From: an uncultured Cellulophaga sp.
GTDB lineage: Bacteria; Bacteroidota; Bacteroidia; Flavobacteriales; Flavobacteriaceae
Assembly: GCA_947496695.1 (NCBI GenBank)
Contig: CANMEI010000005.1
Coordinates: forward strand, 124,001-188,000
DNA: 64,000 nucleotides
Direction of reading: 5' to 3'
In this document: in pieces, positions 17,845-29,145 of the stretch
How the letters are laid out: the number at the start of each line of letters is the position of its first letter
Position numbering within the stretch: the first letter of the stretch is position 1
The notes under the pieces: model-generated
What the model saw: the letters and a program-made list of their open reading frames with translations, nothing else
What the model was told of the DNA's origin: nothing
The model's database searches: none
Program-made: the position numbers and the translations under genes

Positions 17845-18831
17845 ATGAGTGCAGAAATAAAAAAAATAGGTGTCTTTACATCTGGAGGAGATTCCCCGGG
17901 GATGAATGCTGCGATTAGATCAGTAGTTCGTACATGTGCATACATGAAAATTGATTGCATGGGGATTTATAGAGGGTATCAAGGTATGATCGAAGGCGAT
18001 TTTAAACCAATGGATGCTCGTAGCGTAAATAACATAATAAATAAGGGAGGTACTATTCTAAAATCTGCTAGATCCATGGAGTTTCAAACCAAGGAAGGTA
18101 GAAAAAAGGCTTATGATCAATTACAAGCAGCAGGTATTGATGCTTTGGTGGTTATAGGTGGAGATGGTAGTTTTACAGGAGCACTTATTTTTAATAAAGA
18201 ATATAATGTTCCAATAATTGGAATTCCTGGTACTATTGATAATGATATATTTGGTACAACATACACATTGGGTTTTGATACGGCATTAAATACGGTTGTT
18301 GATGTAATTGATAAAATTAGAGATACAGCTAGTTCACATAACCGTTTGTTCTTTATAGAGGTAATGGGGCGTGATGTAGGTCATATAGCTTTAAATGCAG
18401 GTGTAGGTGCAGGTGCAGAAGAAATTTTAATTCCAGAAGAAAATCTTGGTTTAGAACGTTTATTAGAGTCTTTAAAGAGAAGTAAAGAGTCTGGAAAATC
18501 TTCAAGTATCGTTGTAGTTGCAGAAGGTGATAAAACAGGTAAAAATGTTTTTGAATTAAAAGAATACGTTGAAGAGCATTTGCCAATATATGATTGTAGG
18601 GTATCGGTGCTAGGGCATATGCAAAGAGGAGGGTCTCCTTCTTGTTTTGACAGAGTACTAGCAAGCAGAATGGGTGTTAAAGCTGTTGAAGCGTTATTAG
18701 AAGGTAAGTCTAGCTTAATGGTAGGTATACAAGATAATAAAATAACACTTACGCCAATTAGTAAGGCAATAAAAGGTCATACTAAAATAGATAAGGAACT
18801 TATGAGGGTTTCTGATATAATGACAATATAA
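17845..18831 (+). CDS. pfkA: 6-phosphofructokinase
   Basis: ATP-dependent phosphofructokinase of glycolysis. The 328-residue protein has GVFTSGGDSPGMNAAIR, the catalytic GIPGTIDNDI, the FIEVMGRDVGH substrate loop and VLGHMQRGGSPSCFDR, all at the expected spacing for the bacterial ATP-PFK family. It is followed 30 bases later by gap, and the two probably share a transcript. A TATTTTTG element lies at 17821-17828, 16 bases upstream of the ATG, but no matching -33 TTG is visible. Confidence 0.96.
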   Translation: MSAEIKKIGVFTSGGDSPGMNAAIRSVVRTCAYMKIDCMGIYRGYQGMIEGDFKPMDARSVNNIINKGGTILKSARSMEFQTKEGRKKAYDQLQAAGIDALVVIGGDGSFTGALIFNKEYNVPIIGIPGTIDNDIFGTTYTLGFDTALNTVVDVIDKIRDTASSHNRLFFIEVMGRDVGHIALNAGVGAGAEEILIPEENLGLERLLESLKRSKESGKSSSIVVVAEGDKTGKNVFELKEYVEEHLPIYDCRVSVLGHMQRGGSPSCFDRVLASRMGVKAVEALLEGKSSLMVGIQDNKITLTPISKAIKGHTKIDKELMRVSDIMTI

Positions 18832-18840
18832 TTTTAATAA

Positions 18841-19863
<1,023 letters not shown>

Positions 19864-19873
19864 TATTAATTTC

Positions 19874-19925
19874 AAAAATCCTGTTGGTATACCCTTTTTT
19901 AGGGCTGCTTACAGGATTTTTTTAT
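19874..19925 (+). terminator. Intrinsic terminator after gap
   Basis: Arms AAAAATCCTGT (19874-19884) and ACAGGATTTTT (19911-19921) enclose a second small CCCT/AGGG stem, and T-rich sequence follows. It would end the pfkA-gap transcript just before the next gene. Confidence 0.75.
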
Positions 19926-19935
19926 TCTTTTTCGT

Positions 19936-20787
<852 letters not shown>

Positions 20788-20789
20788 TA

Positions 20790-21170
20790 TTATTTTGTAG
20801 CTATCATGCTAATTTCAACATTTACAAATTTAGGAAGATTAGCAACTTCTACTGTTTCTCTTGCAGGAGCAATAGAAGGATTAAAATAGGTAGCGTAGAC
20901 TTCATTAATTTTAGAAAATTGATGCATGTCTTTTACAAAAATTGATGATTTTATTACATTTTCAAAAGTCATTCCTGCTTCTGTAAGAATGGCTTTTAAA
21001 TTTTCCATAGATTGTTTTGTTTCTTTTTGAATGTCACCTTCAACTAATTCTCCAGTTTTAGGATCTATTGGAATTTGTCCAGAAATATATAAAGTGCCAT
21101 TAACTAGTATAGCTTGGTTGTAAGGGCCAATAGGTGCTGGTGCATGGGGGGTGTTAATTACTTTTTTCAT
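20790..21170 (-). CDS. ridA: RidA-family imine/enamine deaminase
   Basis: A 126-residue trimeric-type protein that hydrolyses reactive 2-aminoacrylate-like intermediates. Family residues are evident: the N-terminal TPHAPAPIGPYNQAI, LYISGQIP, and the C-terminal PARETVEVANLPK carrying the arginine that binds the carboxylate. Full length and cytoplasmic. Convergent with the kinase-like gene. Confidence 0.94.
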   Translation of the reverse strand: MKKVINTPHAPAPIGPYNQAILVNGTLYISGQIPIDPKTGELVEGDIQKETKQSMENLKAILTEAGMTFENVIKSSIFVKDMHQFSKINEVYATYFNPSIAPARETVEVANLPKFVNVEISMIATK

Positions 21171-21257
21171 TATAAATTATTTGATATTTTTTATTTGAAT
21201 AAAGATAAAAATGATACTTCGTATCTGCAAAATAAAAGAAATAAAGAAGTAGTGTAG

Positions 21258-24030
<2,773 letters not shown>

Positions 24031-24041
<11 letters not shown>

Positions 24042-24061
24042 GGCTATAAATCCTATTTTTG
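24031..24061 (+). promoter_or_regulatory. Predicted promoter for the amidase operon, overlapping the lptD start
   Basis: TTTG at 24031-24034, a 19-base spacer and TATTTTTG at 24054-24061 match the Bacteroidota consensus exactly. It points toward the amidase gene (ATG 24179), giving a leader of about 110 bases. The element overlaps the first codons of the divergent lptD gene (start at 24041). Confidence 0.5.
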
Positions 24062-24178
24062 TAATAGTTTGTCTGGTCTCTATTGACTAATTATCTAGGG
24101 GTCAAACTTACATATATTTTTTGTTCTGTAGTCTCTACATTACAATAAATTTAACCAATATTGTAAATATAATAACAT

Positions 24179-25390
24179 ATGAATAAGAAATGTTTTTATC
24201 TGCTAATATTTTTAGTATTACTTTTTTCAGTAATGCCATTTAGTGGAAATTACAAATTACTAGCAACAGAAGATCCTTTTATTGTTGTTCTAGATGCTGG
24301 ACATGGTGGTCATGATCCTGGAAATTTAGGTAATGGTTATTTAGAAAAAAATATAGCATTAAATATAGTTTTAAAAGTTGGCGAAGCGTTAAAAAAACAC
24401 CCTAATGTAAAAGTTATTTACACTAGAAAAGATGATACTTTTGTTGATTTGTATGTTCGGGGTGAAATTGCAAATAAAGCAAACGCTAATTTATTTGTTT
24501 CAGTTCATTGTGATTCTCATACTTCTGAGGCTCATGGTGCAGGTACTTTTGTTTTGGGTTTACACGCTAATAAACAAAATTTTGATATAGCTAAAAAGGA
24601 GAACTCGGCTATTTATTTAGAGGATAATTATGAGTCTCGTTACGCTGCATATAATATTAATTCTCCAGAATCAATTATAGGTTTAACTATAATGCAAGAA
24701 GAGTTTTTAGATCAAAGTATATTATTAGCTAAAACAATGCAAGATAATTTCACGGGAAAACTAAAAAGAAAAGATAGGCAAGTTAAACAAGCTGGATTTA
24801 TTGTTTTACATCAAACCTTTATGCCAAGTGTTTTAGTTGAAACAGGTTTTTTAACGTATAAACCTGAAGGTGAATATTTAAATTCTGAAAAAGGGCAAGC
24901 AGAAATGGGGCAAGCAATTGCAGATGCTATTATTGCTTATAAAAATAATATAAGAGCAAATACGAGTAATGAACCTTTTTTTGTTCAAACAGAACCTGAA
25001 GTTGAAAAAATTGTTGAAAAGAAAATAGAAAAGAACGTTGTAGCAGTAACTCCAAAAGCTGTTTCAGAAGAAACTATAGAAGAAACAAAAAAAGAAGTTG
25101 CAAATGACGTTGTAGAAACTGAACCAATTGTTTTTTTTAGAGTGCAAATTTTTGCAAGTGGAAAAAATTTAGAAACATCTTCTCCTGTGTTTAAAGGGTT
25201 GAAAAATATATCAAAAGAGAGTCTTGATAATATTAATAGGTATCTTTATGGAGAATCAACCTCATATACTCAAGCTGAAAAATTAAAAGAAGAGGCTGTT
25301 TTAAAAGGTTTTAAAGATGCATATATTATAGGATATAAAAGTGGTACTAGAATAGATATTAAAGAGGCTTTAAAATTAGTTTCAGAATAA
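24179..25390 (+). CDS. N-acetylmuramoyl-L-alanine amidase (Amidase_3) with C-terminal SPOR-like region
   Basis: Cleaves the amide between MurNAc and the stem peptide during cell separation or wall turnover. The 403-residue protein has a signal peptide and the zinc amidase motifs VVLDAGHGGHDPGN (H42), E56, SVHCDSH (H110) and VLVETGFL. The catalytic domain spans about residues 33-255. A charged Glu/Lys linker (~270-320) leads to a C-terminal VFFRVQIFASGK segment that looks like a SPOR-type peptidoglycan-binding end. It is the first gene of a run that continues with mlaD. Confidence 0.9.
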   Translation: MNKKCFYLLIFLVLLFSVMPFSGNYKLLATEDPFIVVLDAGHGGHDPGNLGNGYLEKNIALNIVLKVGEALKKHPNVKVIYTRKDDTFVDLYVRGEIANKANANLFVSVHCDSHTSEAHGAGTFVLGLHANKQNFDIAKKENSAIYLEDNYESRYAAYNINSPESIIGLTIMQEEFLDQSILLAKTMQDNFTGKLKRKDRQVKQAGFIVLHQTFMPSVLVETGFLTYKPEGEYLNSEKGQAEMGQAIADAIIAYKNNIRANTSNEPFFVQTEPEVEKIVEKKIEKNVVAVTPKAVSEETIEETKKEVANDVVETEPIVFFRVQIFASGKNLETSSPVFKGLKNISKESLDNINRYLYGESTSYTQAEKLKEEAVLKGFKDAYIIGYKSGTRIDIKEALKLVSE

Positions 25391-25447
25391 AAATCATTTA
25401 TCAAATAAAATATTTATAATTTTGTTTGTAACCCAAAATTGAATCAA

Positions 25448-26413
25448 TTGAAAATATCAAGAGAAATTAAAACTGGAATTATTGTTATTGGAGGTATCTT
25501 ATTATTCTTAATGGGGTTTAGCTATTTAAAATCTACTTCTTTGTTTGATAATAGCAAAACTTTTTATGCGGAATATCAAAATGTTGGCGGTTTGCAATCT
25601 GGTACACCTATTACAATAAATGGGTATACCGTAGGGAAAGTACAGGAAATAAAATTTAAAGATAATTCAGGTAAGCTAGTAGTGTCATTTTCTGTTAATA
25701 ATGATATCGAATTTTCAAAAAATAGTAAGGCAGAGTTATTCGATACAGGTATAATTGGAGGTAAAGGTATTCAGATTATTCCTGTTTTTGATGATGCTCC
25801 TATGGCAGAATCTGGTCAAACATTAATTTCTAGTACAAAGCCAGGTTTAACAGAATTGGTGCAACAAAACTTAACACCTTTACAAAATAAAATAGAAGGA
25901 GCAGTAACTAATGCTGATTCGCTATTAATTAATGTGAATCAAGTTTTAGATACTAGAACAAAGGAAGATTTGCGTCAGAGTATTAGTGGTTTAAATAACT
26001 TAGTTAAAAGCTTTCAGGCTAGTGCTAATTCTTTAAACGGACTTTTAGCACAAAATAAAGAGCAATTAGAAGGCTCTATAAATAATATTAATAATATAAC
26101 TGATAATTTTTCAAAATTATCAGACTCAATAGCTAATGCAGGATTACCTAAGGCAATACGTAGTATGGAGTCAACTTTAGCAAATTTAGATGCAATGCTA
26201 GCTAAAATGGAGCAAGGTAACGGCTCAATGGGTAAATTAATGAATGATGAAGAGTTATACGAGAATTTAGCAAACTCATCAAGAGAATTAGAATTACTTC
26301 TTCAAGATTTTCGTTTAAATCCAAAACGCTATGTAAATGTATCTGTTTTTGGAAAAAAACAAATAGATTACGAATTACCTGAAAACGACCCTGCACAAAC
26401 TCTAGATCAATAA
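25448..26413 (+). CDS. mlaD: MlaD/MCE-domain lipid-transport protein
   Basis: The protein has one N-terminal membrane anchor (IIVIGGILLFLMGFSYL) and an MCE domain (about residues 35-115, with VGGLQSGTPITINGYTVGKVQEI), followed by a helical tail. MlaD-type proteins form hexameric rings that carry phospholipids between inner and outer membranes. No ATG is available. TTG at 25448 gives the usual family start MKISREIKTG; a TTG three codons upstream (25439) is the alternative. The cognate ATPase and permease (MlaF/MlaE) are not in this window. The stop lies 3 bases before the next gene. Confidence 0.88.
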   Translation: MKISREIKTGIIVIGGILLFLMGFSYLKSTSLFDNSKTFYAEYQNVGGLQSGTPITINGYTVGKVQEIKFKDNSGKLVVSFSVNNDIEFSKNSKAELFDTGIIGGKGIQIIPVFDDAPMAESGQTLISSTKPGLTELVQQNLTPLQNKIEGAVTNADSLLINVNQVLDTRTKEDLRQSISGLNNLVKSFQASANSLNGLLAQNKEQLEGSINNINNITDNFSKLSDSIANAGLPKAIRSMESTLANLDAMLAKMEQGNGSMGKLMNDEELYENLANSSRELELLLQDFRLNPKRYVNVSVFGKKQIDYELPENDPAQTLDQ

Positions 26414-26416
26414 TTT

Positions 26417-27733
26417 ATGGAATACATTCCTCAGATATTATTTACTATTATACTAATTGGTGGAATTGGTTTTTTTGCTCAAAATGTAAAAAAACTATCA
26501 AGAAACATCAAGTTAGGTAAAGATGTGAAAATTAACGATAATAAAAAGCAACGTTGGACTAATATGGCGAAAATAGCCTTGGGTCAAACAAAAATGGTTG
26601 TTAGGCCTATAGCAGGCTTTTTACATATAATTGTATATGTAGGTTTTGTAATTATAAATATTGAGGTTTTAGAAATTGTTATTGATGGTGTTTTTGGTAC
26701 ACATAGAGTGGGACTTAGTGTATTGCCAGTTTCACTGTACGGTTTTTTAATCGGTACATTTGAAATATTAGCAGTTTTAGTATTAGCTTCAGTAATAATT
26801 TTTTGGATTCGTAGAAATATTATAAAATTAAAACGCTTTTTAAGTGCTGAAATGACAGGATGGCCAAAAAGTGATGGTAATATTATATTATATTTTGAAG
26901 TTGTTTTAATGTGTTTGTTTTTAATAATGAATGCAACCGATACTAGCTTTCAAAATTTAGATTCTGGTAATGTTGTTAGTCAATTTATAGCTCCATTATT
27001 TAGTGGTTTATCAAAAGGTACTTTACACTTTATTGAACAAAGTGCTTGGTGGTTGCATATTGTTGGAATATTAACTTTCTTAAATTATTTATACTACTCA
27101 AAGCATTTACATATTTTATTAGCATTCCCAAATACATATTACGGAAAGCTGACTCCTAAAGGGCAGTTTAAAAATTTAGAAGCTGTAACAAACGAAGTTA
27201 AATTAATGATGGATCCTGATGCAGATCCGTTTGCAACGCCAGCAGTAGGGGTAGAAGAATCTGAACCAGAAAAGTTTGGAGCATCTGATGTAACTGATCT
27301 TAATTGGGTTCAATTATTAAATTCATATACCTGTACAGAATGTGGTCGTTGTACTAGCGAATGTCCTGCAAATCAAACGGGTAAAAAATTATCTCCACGT
27401 AAAATTATGATGGATACCCGTGATCGCTTAGTTGAAGTTGGTAAAAATATAGATGCAAATAAAGGCACTTTTGAACCAGATGGTAAGCAATTATTAGGAG
27501 ATTATATTTCCACAGAAGAATTATGGGCATGTACCTCATGTAATGCCTGTGTTCAAGCTTGCCCTGTAAGTATTGACCCATTATCTATAATTATGGATAT
27601 GCGTCAATATTTAGTGATGGAACAATCGGCAGCACCATCAGATTTAAATAATATGATGGGTAATATAGAAAATAATGGAGCGCCATGGCCATTTAATCAA
27701 CAAGACAGGTTAAACTGGACAAACGAATCATAA
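26417..27733 (+). CDS. Membrane-bound (Fe-S) protein, heterodisulfide-reductase-like
   Basis: A 438-residue redox protein. The N-terminal half has about five membrane helices (residues ~3-20, 65-90, 105-135, 155-175 and 205-225). The C-terminal domain carries two 4Fe-4S clusters: CTECGRCTSECP from about residue 306 and CTSCNACVQACP from about 372. This pairing of a membrane domain with a ferredoxin domain resembles HdrE/HdrC-like and LdpD-type electron carriers. It is followed 13 bases later by a CCG-domain protein, with which it presumably forms a complex. The electron donor and acceptor are unknown. Confidence 0.85.
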   Translation: MEYIPQILFTIILIGGIGFFAQNVKKLSRNIKLGKDVKINDNKKQRWTNMAKIALGQTKMVVRPIAGFLHIIVYVGFVIINIEVLEIVIDGVFGTHRVGLSVLPVSLYGFLIGTFEILAVLVLASVIIFWIRRNIIKLKRFLSAEMTGWPKSDGNIILYFEVVLMCLFLIMNATDTSFQNLDSGNVVSQFIAPLFSGLSKGTLHFIEQSAWWLHIVGILTFLNYLYYSKHLHILLAFPNTYYGKLTPKGQFKNLEAVTNEVKLMMDPDADPFATPAVGVEESEPEKFGASDVTDLNWVQLLNSYTCTECGRCTSECPANQTGKKLSPRKIMMDTRDRLVEVGKNIDANKGTFEPDGKQLLGDYISTEELWACTSCNACVQACPVSIDPLSIIMDMRQYLVMEQSAAPSDLNNMMGNIENNGAPWPFNQQDRLNWTNES

Positions 27734-27746
27734 CAACTTATTAGAT

Positions 27747-28538
27747 ATGAGTAATGAAATGAATGTGCCAACTATGGCATCACTTTTTGCAGAAGGCAAA
27801 CAACCAGAAGTACTCTTTTGGGTTGGTTGTGCAGGTAGTTTTGATGATAGAGCAAAAAAAATCACAAAAGCATTTGTGAAAATATTAAATAAAGCAAATG
27901 TTAGTTTTGCGGTTTTAGGTACTGAAGAAAGTTGTACTGGAGACCCTGCAAAAAGAGCTGGTAATGAGTTTCTTTTTCAAATGCAAGCAGTAACTAATAT
28001 AGAAGTGTTAAACGCATATGAGGTTAAAAAAGTTGTTACAGCTTGTCCACATTGTTTTAATACACTTAAAAATGAATATCCTGGCTTAGGTGGCACTTAT
28101 GATGTTGTGCATCATACCCAATTTCTAAAACAATTGTTAGAAGAAGGGCGTATTACCATGGAAGGTGGTAAATTTAAAGGTAAACGTATTACTTTTCATG
28201 ATCCTTGTTATTTAGGAAGAGCTAATGACGTTTATGAGGCTCCAAGAGATTTAATTAGAAAATTAGATGCTGAATTGGTTGAAATGAAAAGTTGCAAAAC
28301 TCGAGGGCTTTGTTGTGGAGCAGGTGGAGCGCAAATGTTTAAAGAGTCTGAACCTGGTAATAAAGATGTGAATATTGAGCGTACAGAACAAGCATTAGAG
28401 ATTAAACCAGATATTATTGCAGCAGGTTGTCCTTTTTGTAATACAATGATGACTGATGGTGTAAAAAATAAAGAGAAAGAGGCGAGTATAGCCGTAATGG
28501 ATATTGCAGAACTTATAGCTTCAGCAGATGACCTTTAA
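27747..28538 (+). CDS. Cysteine-rich (CCG-domain) Fe-S protein, HdrB/GlcF-like
   Basis: A 263-residue soluble protein with two cysteine-rich CCG modules. The first has VGCAGSFDDR and CPHCFNTLKNEYP. The second has HDPCYLGRAND, LCCGAGGAQMF (C189-C190) and AGCPFCNTMM. CCG domains bind noncubane 4Fe-4S clusters in heterodisulfide reductase HdrB and related oxidoreductases. With the preceding membrane Fe-S protein it forms a minimal HdrDE-like pair. There is no flavin subunit nearby, so the substrate (a thiol/disulfide, lactate or glycolate) cannot be assigned. Confidence 0.87.
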   Translation: MSNEMNVPTMASLFAEGKQPEVLFWVGCAGSFDDRAKKITKAFVKILNKANVSFAVLGTEESCTGDPAKRAGNEFLFQMQAVTNIEVLNAYEVKKVVTACPHCFNTLKNEYPGLGGTYDVVHHTQFLKQLLEEGRITMEGGKFKGKRITFHDPCYLGRANDVYEAPRDLIRKLDAELVEMKSCKTRGLCCGAGGAQMFKESEPGNKDVNIERTEQALEIKPDIIAAGCPFCNTMMTDGVKNKEKEASIAVMDIAELIASADDL

Positions 28539-28556
28539 TTAGAAGATAAAAAAAGA

Positions 28557-29039
28557 ATGTTAGTAGATTTTGAAAAATTACCAAACACTTCAAGAGTTTG
28601 GATATACCAATCAAATAGAACATTTTCAGAAGTTGAAATAGCCGAAGTTAAGACGGCGTTAGATACTTTTTTAAGTGATTGGACCGCTCATGGGAGTGAC
28701 TTAAGTGCAGGTTATGAAATGCCCTATAACCGTTTTATAGTAATTGCATTAGACCAAACAACGGCAGGAGCAACTGGCTGCTCAATAGATGCTTCTGTAC
28801 GTTTTATTCAAAGTTTAGAAAAAAAATACAATATTGATTTGTTAGATAAAATGAATGTTTCATATAAGCAAGGAGAGTTTGTGGCTTATAAAACTTTATT
28901 AGATTTTAAGAAAATGGCAAAGAATAAATCAGTATCAAAAAAGACCATTGTATTTAATAACTTAGTGACTAATAAAGATGAGTATTTAAACCATTGGGAA
29001 GTACCTGCGGAAGAGAGCTGGCATAGTAGATTTATGTAG
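28557..29039 (+). CDS. Conserved protein of unknown function
   Basis: A 160-residue cytoplasmic protein. From memory, close relatives in Bacteroidota are often labelled 'ABC transporter ATPase', but no Walker A, Walker B or signature motif is present, so that label is not supported here. Visible are an N-terminal RVWIYQSNRTF, a central YNRFIVIALDQTTAGATGCSIDASVRF with a conserved-looking cysteine, and a C-terminal WEVPAEESWHSRFM. It lies 18 bases after the CCG-domain gene and is probably co-transcribed with the Fe-S pair. Confidence 0.75.
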   Translation: MLVDFEKLPNTSRVWIYQSNRTFSEVEIAEVKTALDTFLSDWTAHGSDLSAGYEMPYNRFIVIALDQTTAGATGCSIDASVRFIQSLEKKYNIDLLDKMNVSYKQGEFVAYKTLLDFKKMAKNKSVSKKTIVFNNLVTNKDEYLNHWEVPAEESWHSRFM

Positions 29040-29145
29040 TCTTTTGTAGAATTAACTTCTTTTTAATACCTAATTTTATTGTAAACCTCGATGAAATGCA
29101 ATAAAAGGCATTATTTTTGGTTGCCTATAATAGATCTCCAATTAT

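Noticed and set aside
18353..18664. Antisense open frame within pfkA rich in Leu/His
   Set aside because: Codon-shadow of a strongly conserved gene, with low-complexity composition and no family features.
29088..29100. 13-base sequence TCGATGAAATGCA shared with 56229-56241
   Set aside because: Shared 13-mers are expected by chance in 64 kb of AT-rich DNA, and the two copies have different orientation relative to the nearby genes.
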